DNA of 64,000 nt from an uncultured Erythrobacter sp. (GTDB lineage Bacteria; Pseudomonadota; Alphaproteobacteria; Sphingomonadales; Sphingomonadaceae), in the NCBI RefSeq assembly GCF_947497915.1, contig NZ_CANMIJ010000001.1, forward strand, positions 1,175,611-1,239,610, given 5' to 3'. Below the pieces are notes generated by a model. It was given only the letters and a program-made list of their open reading frames with translations, was not told where the DNA came from and did no database searches. Shown one piece after another: positions 18,208 through 27,928 of the stretch. Numbering within the stretch: position 1 is the first letter of the stretch; each line of letters begins with the position of its first letter. The translations under genes were made by a program, and so were the position numbers.

Positions 18208-18629
18208 AGAGCATGAGCCCGTGTCTCGAACGCGGCGACCATTTTACGGAAAGCACGGTCAAAATATTGCCCCGCTAGCGCCTGAAACACGCGGTTCTTA
18301 AACTCGAAGTCGACGAGAAAATCGATCTCGCAAGATTGCTCTCCGGTCGAACGAAACGTCCAGACATTGTCGAGGTCAGACAGAGGCCCGTCGACGTAGT
18401 GCACAGCGATCTCGTTTGGCCGGTCTTTTGAAACGCGCGACGTAAATGTTTCGCGGATCGATTTGAACCCGACGACCATATCGGCGACCATTTCAGTGTC
18501 CGAATTTGAGCGCACCCGCGTGGCGATTACCCAGGGAAGAAATTCGCGGTAACGCGCCACATCCGCGACCAGATCAAACATCTGCTCCGCGCTGTATGGC
18601 AACCCCTTTGTCTCGCGAATGCCGACCAT
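18168..18629 (-). CDS. COQ10/RatA-type START-domain protein
   Basis: This 153-residue protein is a polyketide-cyclase/START-fold lipid-binding protein of the COQ10/RatA family. YSAEQMFDLVADVARYREFLPW near the N-terminus and FEFKNRVFQALAGQYFD near the C-terminus are characteristic. In mitochondria and proteobacteria COQ10 homologues help ubiquinone function in respiration; the toxin role claimed for E. coli RatA should not be transferred. It is coupled to lipA by a TAATG overlap, and converges on pncC with a 40-base overlap. Confidence 0.9.
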   Translation of the reverse strand: MVGIRETKGLPYSAEQMFDLVADVARYREFLPWVIATRVRSNSDTEMVADMVVGFKSIRETFTSRVSKDRPNEIAVHYVDGPLSDLDNVWTFRSTGEQSCEIDFLVDFEFKNRVFQALAGQYFDRAFRKMVAAFETRAHALYGSNNSSAQSVA

Positions 18630-19597
18630 TAGATGCTCAATTTATCCCGCTTACGGAGTTTTTCCTCACGCGCTTTCTTCATGACCGCAAAGTCATCGCC
18701 CGCGTGATAGCTGGAACGGGTGAGCGGGCTCGACGCCACTTGGAGAAAACCCTTGGCACGAGCGATCGAGCCGTAGGCGTTGAAAGCTTTCGGAGTGACA
18801 AACTCTTCAACCGCAGCGTGTTTTGGTGTTGGCTGCAGGTATTGTCCCATCGTGATGAAGTCGACTTCTGCGCTGCGCATGTCGTCCATCACCTGATGCA
18901 CTTCCAGGCGCTGTTCACCCAGTCCAAGCATGATCCCCGACTTGGTGAAGATAAGCGGGTTATGCGCTTTCACTTCCTCAAGCAGGCGAAGCGATGCGTA
19001 GTAGCGGGCACCGGGACGGATCGTCGGGTAAAGCCGGGGAACCGTTTCCAAATTGTGGTTATAAACATCGGGACCAGCTTCGCAGATGGCTTCGACAGCT
19101 GGCCGCATCTTACCGCGAAAATCAGGCGTCAGTATCTCAATCGTTGTCTCTGGCGTGTTGCGGCGCAGAGCATCGATCACTTTGACAAACTGGCCTGCCC
19201 CGCCATCCGGCAGGTCATCGCGGTCCACACTGGTAATCACGATGTGTTTGAGGCCCATCTTAGCCGCTGCGATAGCGGTGTTCTCAGGCTCCATCGGATC
19301 GACCGCGCGCGGCATCCCTGTTTTGACGTTACAAAACGCACATGCGCGCGTGCAAACATCTCCAAGGATCATCACCGTCGCGTGTTTTTGGGTCCAGCAT
19401 TCGCCGATATTCGGACAAGCTGCCTCTTCGCAGACAGTGTTGAGATTGAGGTCGCGCATCAGTTTGCGCGTCTCGTGATAGCCTTTGCTCACCGGCGCCT
19501 TGACGCGGATCCAGTCCGGTTTGCGCTGGCGCTGAGGCCGCTCTTGCTCTGGCGCGCCGCTCTTTTCCGGCTTAGGCGAGTTTGCGAGATCATTCAT
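18629..19597 (-). CDS. lipA: Lipoyl synthase
   Basis: This 322-residue radical-SAM enzyme inserts two sulfurs into the protein-bound octanoyl group to make lipoate. Both iron-sulfur sites are visible: the auxiliary cluster [12 protein letters not shown] (Cys56, Cys61, Cys67) and the radical-[11 protein letters not shown] (Cys82, Cys86, Cys89). An RSSYHAG stretch near the C-terminus supplies the third conserved serine motif. ATG 19597 is preferred over upstream options because the extra N-terminus would be unconserved. Its product is needed by the lipoyl-bearing PdhB encoded at 33581-34945. Confidence 0.96.
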   Translation of the reverse strand: MNDLANSPKPEKSGAPEQERPQRQRKPDWIRVKAPVSKGYHETRKLMRDLNLNTVCEEAACPNIGECWTQKHATVMILGDVCTRACAFCNVKTGMPRAVDPMEPENTAIAAAKMGLKHIVITSVDRDDLPDGGAGQFVKVIDALRRNTPETTIEILTPDFRGKMRPAVEAICEAGPDVYNHNLETVPRLYPTIRPGARYYASLRLLEEVKAHNPLIFTKSGIMLGLGEQRLEVHQVMDDMRSAEVDFITMGQYLQPTPKHAAVEEFVTPKAFNAYGSIARAKGFLQVASSPLTRSSYHAGDDFAVMKKAREEKLRKRDKLSI

Positions 19598-19725
19598 GGT
19601 CGTGCATCTAGGCTGCCGCAGCGTCCGCCGCAAGCTGTCGGTCGACTGAATCCGCCTGTTTAGGAACAAAATCGCCGCAAGGTCTTTTGCTTTTCATGCA
19701 ACAAAGGGGCGTGTAGCGGGTCATC

Positions 19726-20715
19726 ATGTTTGAAGCAGCGATCCAAACTTTCACATCTCCAGTGGTTTTGTTCTTCGTATTGGGGTTGCTTGCAGCCTTT
19801 GCGAGGTCCGATCTGGCCATCCCAGAAGCCATTGCGAAAGCGATGTCGCTCTATCTGATGGCCGCTATCGGGATCAAAGGCGGCGTCGCTGTCGCCAAGT
19901 CCGGCATCGACGGAACAGTGCTATCGGCGCTGGGTGCGGGCATCGTTGCTGGCTTTTTGCTCCCGTTTTTTGCGTATGCTGTGCTGAAAACCTTCGGGCG
20001 GCTTGATCGCATAAACTCAGGCGCGGTTGCCGCGCATTATGGCTCAATCAGCGTCGTTACGTTTGTGACCGCGGTAGAAATTTTGACCGGACAGGCGCGC
20101 GAACCGGGTGGCTATATGGTCGCCGTTATGGCCGCGATGGAAGCCCCTGCGATCCTATCCGGCCTACTGTTGGCGCGCGGCCTCGGTAGCTCCGAAGATG
20201 GCGGCCAGACGACGGGAGAAATGTTCCATGAGGTTTTCACGAACTCATCGATAGTTCTGCTGCTCGGTGCATTTGCCATAGGAATGATCGGCGGACCGGA
20301 AGGGTTCGAACCTGTCAGCCCGTTCTTTGAAGCAGGGTTTAAGGGCGTGTTGTGTATCTTCCTACTCGATATGGGCTTGATCGCAGCGCGGCGTATGATG
20401 GACTCACGCTCAATCACCTGGCGCCTAACAGCGATCGCGATCTTCCTGCCCTTGGTAAACGGGGCAATTGGGGCGGCGCTTGGTATTGGCATCGGTCTCG
20501 ATTCCGGGTCAGCTGCCGCTCTTGGAGTGTTGTGCGCAAGTGCCAGCTACATCGCTGTGCCAGCAGCGATGCGGCTTGCTCTGCCAGAGGCTGATCCCGG
20601 TATTTATCTGACAATGTCTCTCAGCATCACTTTCCCCTTTAACGTGCTGATCAATATTGGCATCATCAGCGCATTCGCAGCCTTTCTGGCCGGAAGCGGA
20701 GGGATTACGCCATGA
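19726..20715 (+). CDS. sbtA: SbtA-type sodium-dependent bicarbonate transporter
   Basis: This 329-residue integral membrane protein has about ten hydrophobic helices in two inverted halves, with the SbtA signatures IGIKGGVAVAKSG near residue 49 and AHYGSISVVTFVTA near residue 103, plus GVLCASASYIAVPAAMRLA in the second half. In cyanobacteria SbtA imports bicarbonate with sodium for the carbon-concentrating mechanism. Here its ATGA overlap with the next gene, a PII-like SbtB, and the carbonic anhydrase after it strongly support the bicarbonate assignment in a probable heterotroph. Confidence 0.88.
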   Translation: MFEAAIQTFTSPVVLFFVLGLLAAFARSDLAIPEAIAKAMSLYLMAAIGIKGGVAVAKSGIDGTVLSALGAGIVAGFLLPFFAYAVLKTFGRLDRINSGAVAAHYGSISVVTFVTAVEILTGQAREPGGYMVAVMAAMEAPAILSGLLLARGLGSSEDGGQTTGEMFHEVFTNSSIVLLLGAFAIGMIGGPEGFEPVSPFFEAGFKGVLCIFLLDMGLIAARRMMDSRSITWRLTAIAIFLPLVNGAIGAALGIGIGLDSGSAAALGVLCASASYIAVPAAMRLALPEADPGIYLTMSLSITFPFNVLINIGIISAFAAFLAGSGGITP

Positions 20716-21020
20716 TTGAGACTGTCATCCGCAAACGGATCGAGATTCTCACTGATACGCAGCTGCAAAAGCGCGTGACTGATGCCATTGAGGAAGCTGG
20801 AATTACAGGCTGGACGATTGTGCCTGTCACAAGCGGCAAAGGCCGCGAGGGCGCATGGCGTGAAGAGCGAGTCATGGGCACGGACAAGGTCTTTGTCCTG
20901 ACAATAGCTGCGGAAGACAAGGCCGAAGCCCTTGCCGAAGCCCTTGCCCCCATGCTTACAAGATACGGATTCATCTTTAACATGTGGGACGTGCAGGTGA
21001 TCCGGGGAGAGCGCTTCTAG
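20712..21020 (+). CDS. sbtB: PII-like regulator of SbtA (SbtB)
   Basis: This 102-residue protein has the PII/ferredoxin-like pattern: a first strand-helix (about 10-30), GWTIVPVTSGKGREGAW forming strand 2 and the T-loop, then a second strand-helix. SbtB proteins bind adenine nucleotides and block SbtA. The redox-sensing C-terminal CGPxGC loop of some cyanobacterial SbtB is absent; the protein ends at IRGERF. The ATGA overlap with sbtA indicates coupled translation of transporter and regulator. The assignment rests on context as much as on sequence. Confidence 0.82.
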   Translation: MIETVIRKRIEILTDTQLQKRVTDAIEEAGITGWTIVPVTSGKGREGAWREERVMGTDKVFVLTIAAEDKAEALAEALAPMLTRYGFIFNMWDVQVIRGERF

Positions 21021-21053
21021 GCGCAGCGCACTTCCCTGCAATGGGAGGTCATA

Positions 21054-21695
21054 GTGCCAGAATTTGCCGAATTACTCAGAGGTTATCGCCGTTTTCGCGA
21101 GGATACTTATCCGCGTCAGAGAGAGCGGTTTGAAGAGACGATTGCCCTTGGCCAGCACCCGAAATTGATGATCATCGGGTGTTCGGATAGCCGCGTTGAT
21201 CCCGCCCAAATCTTTGACGTTGACCCAGGTGAGATTTTTGTCGTCCGTAATGTCGCGGCGCTTGTTCCTCCTTTTGAGACCACACCCGGTAGGCACGGCG
21301 TATCAGCGGCCGTGGAATTCGCTGTTCAGATGCTTGAAGTGAAGCAGATCCTTGTGATGGGGCATGGCCGCTGCGGCGGTTGTAAGGCCGCTTTGAAACA
21401 GGATTTTGCGGGAAGCGATCACGGCAGTGGTGGGTTTCTTGCCGATTGGATTACTCTGCTAGACGAGGCCCGCGAGCCCGTTGCCCGGAAGCACGGCACA
21501 GACGGACGCAAGGCTGAACTTGCGATGGAATTCGCAGCGATACGGCAGAGCCTGACGAATTTGCGAAGCTTTCCTTGGGTCAAGGACAAAGAAGATGCCG
21601 GCCGCCTGAAATTAAGAGGCGCGCATTTCTCAATCAAAGAAGGCGTACTCTATTCCCTCGATGAGGATACTGGCGAATTTCTCCCCGAAGATTAA
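21054..21695 (+). CDS. Beta-class carbonic anhydrase
   Basis: This 213-residue zinc enzyme interconverts CO2 and bicarbonate. The zinc ligands and dyad are visible: Cys43, Asp45 and Arg47 in GCSDSRVDP, and His104 and Cys107 in MGHGRCGGC. A GGGAGGT site at 21044-21050 selects the GTG at 21054. It follows sbtB by 33 bases on the same strand. With SbtA and SbtB it forms a bicarbonate uptake and equilibration module, probably feeding carboxylases. Confidence 0.93.
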   Translation: MPEFAELLRGYRRFREDTYPRQRERFEETIALGQHPKLMIIGCSDSRVDPAQIFDVDPGEIFVVRNVAALVPPFETTPGRHGVSAAVEFAVQMLEVKQILVMGHGRCGGCKAALKQDFAGSDHGSGGFLADWITLLDEAREPVARKHGTDGRKAELAMEFAAIRQSLTNLRSFPWVKDKEDAGRLKLRGAHFSIKEGVLYSLDEDTGEFLPED

Positions 21696-21735
21696 CACCT
21701 TGCCCATCACTCTTACGAGGCCCATCTAAGTCTGC

Positions 21736-22455
21736 ATGGCACATAGAGAACTCAAAAATATCGCTCTGCTGATTGATGCAGACAACACCACACCCCAGGG
21801 CATCGACCCGGTTTTGACGGTTATGGCCGAGCTTGGTCAGGTAAATATTCGCCGTGCATACGGGAACTTTGCGAAAGACAATCTGTCGCGCTGGGACAAG
21901 ATCACCAACACCTATGGCATCCGCCCGCAACAGCAATTTGACGTGTCAAAAGGCAAAAATGCGACCGATATGGCGATGACAATCGATGCGATTGACCTGC
22001 TTTATCAGGGCAAGGTTGATGGCTTCGGTATCATGACATCCGACAGTGATTTTACGCCGCTCGTCACCCGCCTGCGTCAGGATGGTATTTTGGTATATGC
22101 CTTCGGGGAAAAGAAGACCCCCGCCGCGTTTCAGGCTGTTTGCACGCGCTTTCTCTACATTGATGAACTGATCGCGAGCACGTCTGACGGGGATGCGAAA
22201 TCGAAAGGCAAGCGCGAAAAGAATTCAAATGTCGCTGATCTTGAGGACCTAATCCAAGGCGCGTACCGTGAGGCAAAGCGCGATGACACAGGGTGGGCAA
22301 AGCTGCAGCAGGTTGGCCAGATCGCAGGGAACAGATCGAGCTTCGACGTGCGCAATTACGGCTATAAGAGCCTTTCAGAAATGTTCGCCTCGCTGGATAA
22401 TTTCAAACTTGAAAAGCGCGATGGGAATCAGGTTTTTGTCAAGAGACTGCGTTAG
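21736..22455 (+). CDS. NYN-domain and LOTUS/OST-HTH-domain protein (LabA-like)
   Basis: The 239-residue product joins a NYN (PIN-like) nuclease-fold domain, residues about 5-155, to a C-terminal OST-HTH/LOTUS domain, about 168-238. Acidic residues expected for metal binding are Asp14 and Asp16 in LIDADN, Asp78 in NATDMAM and Asp103/Asp105 in TSDSDFTPL. NYN proteins cleave RNA, and LOTUS domains bind RNA or RNA helicases, so an RNA-processing role is likely but the target is unknown. It lies 40 bases after the carbonic anhydrase and ends at a strong terminator, so it may be the last gene of the sbtA unit. Confidence 0.85.
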   Translation: MAHRELKNIALLIDADNTTPQGIDPVLTVMAELGQVNIRRAYGNFAKDNLSRWDKITNTYGIRPQQQFDVSKGKNATDMAMTIDAIDLLYQGKVDGFGIMTSDSDFTPLVTRLRQDGILVYAFGEKKTPAAFQAVCTRFLYIDELIASTSDGDAKSKGKREKNSNVADLEDLIQGAYREAKRDDTGWAKLQQVGQIAGNRSSFDVRNYGYKSLSEMFASLDNFKLEKRDGNQVFVKRLR

Positions 22456-22478
22456 ATTTCACGGGAAGTGACGGAATC

Positions 22479-22517
22479 AAAAGGGGCGCCGGGATCAACT
22501 CCCGGCGCCCCTTTTTT
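22479..22517. terminator. Intrinsic terminator, bidirectional
   Basis: A perfect 12-base stem (22483-22494 with 22500-22511) closes a 5-base loop TCAAC and is followed by six T (22512-22517). On the other strand the stem is followed by a T-run from the AAAA at 22479-22482. It should end both the NYN-LOTUS gene (+) and the converging TPR gene (-). Confidence 0.93.
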
Positions 22518-22532
22518 GCCTTGATGGTGTAT

Positions 22533-23888
22533 TTATTGAGTACTCGCGCCCATCAATTCACCCAAGCTTGGGCTGTCTGAGGTCGTCGGACCCGCTTTTT
22601 CGGAGGCGAAAGCGGACCAAAGCTGCGCGATAGGGGCCCGCACACCATCGACCTTTGCAAAGGTTGCTTGTGCGGCGGCATAGTCGCCAAGACCAACTTG
22701 CGCCATGCCAAGGCGCGTCGTGGCCTCTGCTGTATCTACGCCAGGCATGCCGAGAGCTTTCTCGTAAAAGCGAGCCGCCTTGGCGTAGTCACCATAACTG
22801 TAGAACGCACTTGCTGCGGCCACGACAGTGCGCAAGCCTGCGTTCGCAGCGCCAGCATCACGTTCCAGAGCCGGCAGGTCAGCGCGGTCACTCGCGATCC
22901 GGCCGTTTGCGGTCGTAAGCGAGTCTGCAACGTAAATATCATCGCGGCTTACTGCATCACGGGCATACGCGCTTTCGATCAGGTCCTTGACCTCTTTCGG
23001 CAAGCGGCGAGCATCTGCGGCCTCGATATAGAGAATGTAATCATTCTTATCTTGAAGCGCGTCAGCAGCTTTTGCCAGACGCAGGAGGTCGAGCAGCGGC
23101 TGAGACTGAAACTCGTTCAAGTTGCGGGTCAGGTTCACTGCATCGCGCCAATTGGTTGCAGACGGGAATGCCGCAATCCAAAGCTGCGTAAAGTCGTACA
23201 CTTCAGGAGTGATCTGGTTGTTGTATGCAACGGTCAAACCGCGACGATACCATTGCTCCTGAACGTCTTGACCCTGTGATTCACGAGTAGCAATCGCATT
23301 TTTCAAGAACGCGAGCCCTTCGCGAAGCTGGTTCGCCGAGAAAAAGCTCTCAGCCATCGCGATTTGCAGATCAGGTGCGCTGATCGATTCAGTGGTGAAA
23401 TTGTAATTGATTGCCTGCTGGAGATATCCGCGGGCTTTCACAAAATCGCTCGCAGCGTTTGAAAGCTGGTAGGCGATGAAGTTGTAACGGCCAAGCTGTT
23501 CAATCGGCACTTTGCCACTGGCTAGCATCATTTCCATGCCGGTAAGCTGGAGGCCTTTGTCCTGAACTTTGATGCCCGAGTTAAAGATCAAACCGCCAGC
23601 GGCAATCTTCTCATCCTGTGAACTGGCGAGCGGGACAAGCTGATCGATTTGCGGACGATACGCAGCAACGTCAGCGCCATCGGCGTTCAAACCTTCATTG
23701 AGCGGCTGATAGACTGCGACAAACTCTTTCGAGTAACCGCCGCCTTCGCTCTTCTTGTCTTTCTTTTTCTTACGCTGGGCGTGAGCCTCAGCTGGGAAAA
23801 CGGCGGTCGCAACAACGGCTGTGCCTGTTGCCATTGCAACGGCGAGCGCGAGGCTGGATGCGCGTTTACGCATGTTGAAAAGTTGCAT
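22533..23888 (-). CDS. Exported TPR-containing protein of unknown function
   Basis: The 451-residue product begins with a signal peptide (about 1-37, ending in AEAHA-QR) followed by a very basic KKKKDKK stretch. The rest is alpha-helical with tetratricopeptide-like units, clearest near the C-terminus in YGDYAKAARFYEKALGMPGV and the following LGDYAAAQATFAKVDG. It is therefore probably a periplasmic protein-interaction scaffold. A very strong AGGAGGT site (23896-23902, complementary strand) precedes the ATG, suggesting high expression. No specific family is recognised. Confidence 0.75.
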   Translation of the reverse strand: MQLFNMRKRASSLALAVAMATGTAVVATAVFPAEAHAQRKKKKDKKSEGGGYSKEFVAVYQPLNEGLNADGADVAAYRPQIDQLVPLASSQDEKIAAGGLIFNSGIKVQDKGLQLTGMEMMLASGKVPIEQLGRYNFIAYQLSNAASDFVKARGYLQQAINYNFTTESISAPDLQIAMAESFFSANQLREGLAFLKNAIATRESQGQDVQEQWYRRGLTVAYNNQITPEVYDFTQLWIAAFPSATNWRDAVNLTRNLNEFQSQPLLDLLRLAKAADALQDKNDYILYIEAADARRLPKEVKDLIESAYARDAVSRDDIYVADSLTTANGRIASDRADLPALERDAGAANAGLRTVVAAASAFYSYGDYAKAARFYEKALGMPGVDTAEATTRLGMAQVGLGDYAAAQATFAKVDGVRAPIAQLWSAFASEKAGPTTSDSPSLGELMGASTQ

Positions 23889-24212
23889 TCGGGGTACCTC
23901 CTAGGGTGATTATCGCCGCTTTCACGTTAGGCTTGATTGCGGCCTGATGAATGTCTGGACACGCATTTGGACGCATGTTCGCAGATTTGCAATTCTGTGT
24001 AGGCGGACCGGGCTGAATGAGCTTTGAATGAAAACGCCGAAACCCGCATATTTGCGCGGATTTTTCATAGTTTTCGTCAAAATCGCGCGAAACTGCGGGA
24101 AGTGTGGAAAAAGGCACGCTTGAGCCACTTTTGTTCTGCCTGTCCATGGTGGTTTGCCGCTGTAAACCCTACATTGATAGCATATTCAAAATAACGAGAA
24201 ACGGCCCGCATT
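23889..24212. other. Intergenic region between the TPR gene and gyrA
   Basis: This 324-base gap separates two divergent genes and must contain both promoters. No convincing gene was found. An inverted repeat with arms at 24055-24064 and 24079-24087 (CGCG, one bulged G, then ATTTT pairing with AAAATCGCG) lies about 125-160 bases upstream of gyrA and could be a regulatory element; this is weak. Confidence 0.5.
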
Positions 24213-27008
24213 TTGAGCGACGATAACGAAACCATTGACACCCCTACCCCATCGCCAATGGGGGAGTATGAACGCATCGACATCGTCGATGAGATGAAGA
24301 CGAGCTATCTCGACTACGCGATGAGCGTGATCGTCGCGCGAGCCCTTCCCGATGTTCGCGACGGTTTGAAGCCAGTGCACCGGCGCATTCTTTACGCCAG
24401 TCAGGAAGGCGGCTTTGTCGCAGGCCGTCCATACCGGAAAAGCGCGAAGATCGTTGGCGATGTGATGGGCAACTATCACCCGCACGGCGATTCCGCGATT
24501 TATGATGCGCTTGCCCGGATGACGCAGGATTGGTCGATGCGAGTGCCGCTGGTCGATGGCCAAGGTAACTTTGGCTCCATGGATCCCGATCCGCCTGCAT
24601 CGATGCGTTACACAGAGGCGCGTCTTGCACGTGTCGCGAATACCTTGCTGGACGATCTCGACAAAGACACCGTCAATTTCGTCGACAACTATGATGGCAG
24701 CACGCAAGAGCCGTCTGTCCTACCTGCACGTTTCCCGAACCTGCTCGTCAACGGCGCAGGCGGCATTGCGGTTGGTATGGCGACCAATGTTCCGCCGCAT
24801 AACCTTGGCGAAGTGATCGATGGCTGTTTGGCCTACATTGAAGACCCGACAATCACGACCGAGCAATTGTTCGAAATCATTCCAGGACCGGACTTCCCGA
24901 CAGCACCGCTGATCCTCGGGTCAAGCGGAGCGAAAGCGGCATACACAACCGGTCGCGGCTCTATTCTGATGCGTTGCCGTCATGAAATTGAGACCAAGCG
25001 CGGTGATCGCCAGTCGATTGTCCTGACTTCGATCCCGTATCAGGTCGGTAAATCCGGTTTGGTCGAGAAGATCGCCGACGCCGCAAAAGAAAAGCGAATT
25101 GAGGGTATCTCTGACATTCGCGACGAAAGCTCACGCGAAGGCATGCGCGTTGTTGTCGATCTGAAGCGTGACGCTTCGCCGGAAGTCGTGCTGAACCAGA
25201 TGTGGCGTTACACACCGGCGCAATCGAGCTTCCCAGCGAATATGTTGGCCATTCGGAATGGCCGCCCTGAAACGCTGATGCTGCGCGACATCATCCAGAG
25301 CTTCATTTCGTTCCGCGAAGAAGTGATTACGCGGCGTACCAAGTTTGAATTGAATAAGGCGCGTGAGCGTGCGCACCTGTTGCTCGGCCTGGTTGTCGCT
25401 GTATCGAACCTGGATGAGGTTGTGGCGATGATCCGCGGGGCATCGAACCCGGCGGAGGCACGCGCAAAGCTGCTCTCGAAGCAGTGGCCGATTGGCGATA
25501 TCGCGCAGTATATCAGTCTGGTTGAAGCAATCGAGCCTACTCAGGACGAAACTGGCGGCACATACACCCTGTCGGAACGTCAGGTGAAAGCCATTCTAGA
25601 ACTGCGTTTGCACCGCCTTACCGCGCTGGGCCGAGACGAGATCGGCGATGAGCTCAAAGAGCTTTCGATCCAGATCGAAGAATTGCTCTCGATTCTGGCT
25701 GACCGCGTGAAACTCTACGGTTTGATCCGAGAAGAACTGGAAGAGATTAAGGCGACCTATACCACACCGCGTCTTTCCGAGATTGCGCCCGCGTGGGATG
25801 GGCTCGATGACGAAGACCTGATTGAACGCGATGATATGGTCGTCACAGTCACGCTGGACGGCTATATCAAGCGTACTCCGCTCTCGACATTCCGAGCGCA
25901 GAACCGCGGCGGCAAAGGCCGCGCTGGCATGTCGACCAAGGACGAAGATGCTATCGCAGAAATGTTCGTCACCTCGACGCACAATCCTGTGCTGTTCTTC
26001 TCGACCGCAGGCAAAGTGTACCGCTTGAAGGTGTGGAAACTGCCTGAAGGCGGGCCGGCCACGCGCGGCCGCCCGATCATCAATATGCTGCCAGCGCTAG
26101 ACGATGGCGAAACCATTCGAACCGTTCTGCCGCTTCCCGAGGATGAGGAAGAATGGGGTGCACTGTCGGTCGTGTTCGCAACGGCAAAAGGTAATGTCCG
26201 CCGCAACAGCATGGATTCCTTCACCAACATCCCGTCCAACGGCAAATTTGCGATGAAGTTTGACGAAGATAGCGACGATCACCTGATCGGCGTACGCCTT
26301 GTCAGTGCGGGCGATGACAGCTTGCTCGCCTCGCGTCAGGGCAAGGCGATCCGCTTTGCTGCGGAAGATGTTCGCTCCTTCACGTCGCGCACCTCCACGG
26401 GTGTGCGTGGCATGAAGCTGGCGGAAGGTGATGAGGTCGTATCGTTGTCGACGCTTAGCCCGACCGGCACCACGCCAGAAGAGCGCGAGCAGTATCTCAA
26501 ATTCGCTCCGTGGAAGGCCGAAAAAGAAGGCAAACCAAACCTGACCGATGAGCGGTACGAAACGCTCAAAGAGAAGGAGCAGTTTATCCTTACCGTTTGC
26601 GCCAATGGCTATGGCAAGGTCTCGAGCGCCTATGAATACCGCCGCATTGGTCGCGGTGGTCAAGGTTTGATCAATATCGACAACATCGAGCGAAATGGCC
26701 CAGTCGTTGCGAGCTTTAATGTCGAGAAGGGTCAGCAATTGATGCTGGTAACTGATCAGGCGAAACTTATCCGGATCGGGCTAGAGAGTCTGCGCGTTAT
26801 TGGCCGTAATTCTGCTGGTGTCCGTCTGTTCACTGTTGGCAAGAAAGAAACAATCGTGAGCGCGGTGAAGATCGACGAAACCGAAGAGCCAGAAAACGAG
26901 GCCGAAGAAGCAATCGTCGAGGAAATGGTTGGTCGTACGGCTGAGGATACCACCCCCAAAACGACTATCCATTCCGATAAGAACATCGAAGGCGAGTCCG
27001 AAGGCTAG
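24213..27008 (+). CDS. gyrA: DNA gyrase subunit A
   Basis: This 931-residue subunit breaks and rejoins DNA in negative supercoiling. The catalytic tyrosine is Tyr133 in MRYTEARL. The quinolone-determining region reads [10 protein letters not shown] at 91-100; Ser94 and Asp98, equivalent to E. coli Ser83 and Asp87, are wild type. The GyrA box, QRRGGKG in E. coli, is QNRGGKG here. The C-terminal domain forms the usual beta-pinwheel repeats with an acidic tail. TTG 24213 is the likely start (MSDDNETID); a GAGAAACGG element precedes it. At 931 residues it exceeds E. coli GyrA (875), as is usual in alphaproteobacteria. Confidence 0.96.
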   Translation: MSDDNETIDTPTPSPMGEYERIDIVDEMKTSYLDYAMSVIVARALPDVRDGLKPVHRRILYASQEGGFVAGRPYRKSAKIVGDVMGNYHPHGDSAIYDALARMTQDWSMRVPLVDGQGNFGSMDPDPPASMRYTEARLARVANTLLDDLDKDTVNFVDNYDGSTQEPSVLPARFPNLLVNGAGGIAVGMATNVPPHNLGEVIDGCLAYIEDPTITTEQLFEIIPGPDFPTAPLILGSSGAKAAYTTGRGSILMRCRHEIETKRGDRQSIVLTSIPYQVGKSGLVEKIADAAKEKRIEGISDIRDESSREGMRVVVDLKRDASPEVVLNQMWRYTPAQSSFPANMLAIRNGRPETLMLRDIIQSFISFREEVITRRTKFELNKARERAHLLLGLVVAVSNLDEVVAMIRGASNPAEARAKLLSKQWPIGDIAQYISLVEAIEPTQDETGGTYTLSERQVKAILELRLHRLTALGRDEIGDELKELSIQIEELLSILADRVKLYGLIREELEEIKATYTTPRLSEIAPAWDGLDDEDLIERDDMVVTVTLDGYIKRTPLSTFRAQNRGGKGRAGMSTKDEDAIAEMFVTSTHNPVLFFSTAGKVYRLKVWKLPEGGPATRGRPIINMLPALDDGETIRTVLPLPEDEEEWGALSVVFATAKGNVRRNSMDSFTNIPSNGKFAMKFDEDSDDHLIGVRLVSAGDDSLLASRQGKAIRFAAEDVRSFTSRTSTGVRGMKLAEGDEVVSLSTLSPTGTTPEEREQYLKFAPWKAEKEGKPNLTDERYETLKEKEQFILTVCANGYGKVSSAYEYRRIGRGGQGLINIDNIERNGPVVASFNVEKGQQLMLVTDQAKLIRIGLESLRVIGRNSAGVRLFTVGKKETIVSAVKIDETEEPENEAEEAIVEEMVGRTAEDTTPKTTIHSDKNIEGESEG

Positions 27009-27078
27009 ATAGCGCCCTCCCCATTGCCAGCGTCTCGCAAATCTCTATGCCTCAATGCAGGCAAGGAGAGAGGCTGAC

Positions 27079-27921
27079 ATGATCGTTGATCCATCAGGGG
27101 CAGTTTGCGGGGCGCGCATAACAGATGTCGATCTGTCAGAACCGCTTGCGGCTGACATGATCGCGCAGATCCGCTCGACATGGATTGATCACAAGGTGGT
27201 AGCCTTCCCCGATCAGCAGATGGACGATGATGCTCTGGAGCGCTTTACGCTTGCCATGGGCGGTTTCGGCAAAGATCCCTTCTTCGATCCAATTCAAGGG
27301 CGTGAGAACATCGCCGCGATCCTGCGTGAGGCTGACGAAACGTCCCCGCTCTTTGCTGAAAATTGGCACAGCGACTGGAGTTTTCTCGATCACCCACCAG
27401 CTGGCACGTGCCTCCTCTCGATAGAAATCCCTCCCACCGGCGGCGATACACTTTTTGCCGATCAGGTGGCAGCATTCGAAGCGTTGCCGATAGAGCGGCA
27501 AGAGTATTTGCGGACGTTGACGGCAGTCCACAGCGCTAAGCTCGCCTACGCTCCGGACGGATCATACGGGGACAAGGATCGAGACAACGGCCGTTCAATG
27601 GCTATCCGGCCTGATGAAAGCGCGAATGAAACACGGGCGCATCCTCTGATCCAACGGCATCCTGAAAGCGGGAAAGAGGCAATTTTTTCTACGCTTGGCT
27701 ACATCATCGGGATCGAAGGAATGGATCAATCCGAAGCAGTCCAATTGCTGATGGATCTTGCCGAGTGGCAGGCCCGCGATGAGTTCATTTATCGCCACAA
27801 GTGGGAGCCTGACATGCTCATTATGTGGGACAATCGCAGCGTCTTACACAAGGCAACTGGCGGATATGAGGGGCATCGGCGCGAACTGCATCGCACAACA
27901 ATCGCAGCGCATGCCGGTTAA
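27079..27921 (+). CDS. TauD/TfdA-family Fe(II)/2-oxoglutarate dioxygenase
   Basis: The 280-residue protein has the iron facial triad His97, Asp99 (NWHSDW) and His257 (SVLHKATGGY), and arginines Arg268/Arg272 in the stretch that binds 2-oxoglutarate. The family hydroxylates small acidic substrates such as taurine or chlorophenoxyacetates; the substrate here is unknown and no sulfonate transport genes are nearby. AAGGAG at 27063-27068 and spacing of 10 support ATG 27079 over the in-frame ATG at 27055. Confidence 0.88.
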   Translation: MIVDPSGAVCGARITDVDLSEPLAADMIAQIRSTWIDHKVVAFPDQQMDDDALERFTLAMGGFGKDPFFDPIQGRENIAAILREADETSPLFAENWHSDWSFLDHPPAGTCLLSIEIPPTGGDTLFADQVAAFEALPIERQEYLRTLTAVHSAKLAYAPDGSYGDKDRDNGRSMAIRPDESANETRAHPLIQRHPESGKEAIFSTLGYIIGIEGMDQSEAVQLLMDLAEWQARDEFIYRHKWEPDMLIMWDNRSVLHKATGGYEGHRRELHRTTIAAHAG

Positions 27922-27928
27922 CCACCGC

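Noticed and set aside
18168..18629. COQ10/RatA protein as a toxin of a toxin-antitoxin pair
   Set aside because: No antitoxin-like gene is adjacent; coupling to lipA and the family's ubiquinone role fit better.
18506..19663. A 385-codon open frame on the plus strand opposite lipA
   Set aside because: lipA has both iron-sulfur motifs and fits the operon; the opposite frame is His/Arg/Cys-rich with no recognisable motif and no ribosome site.
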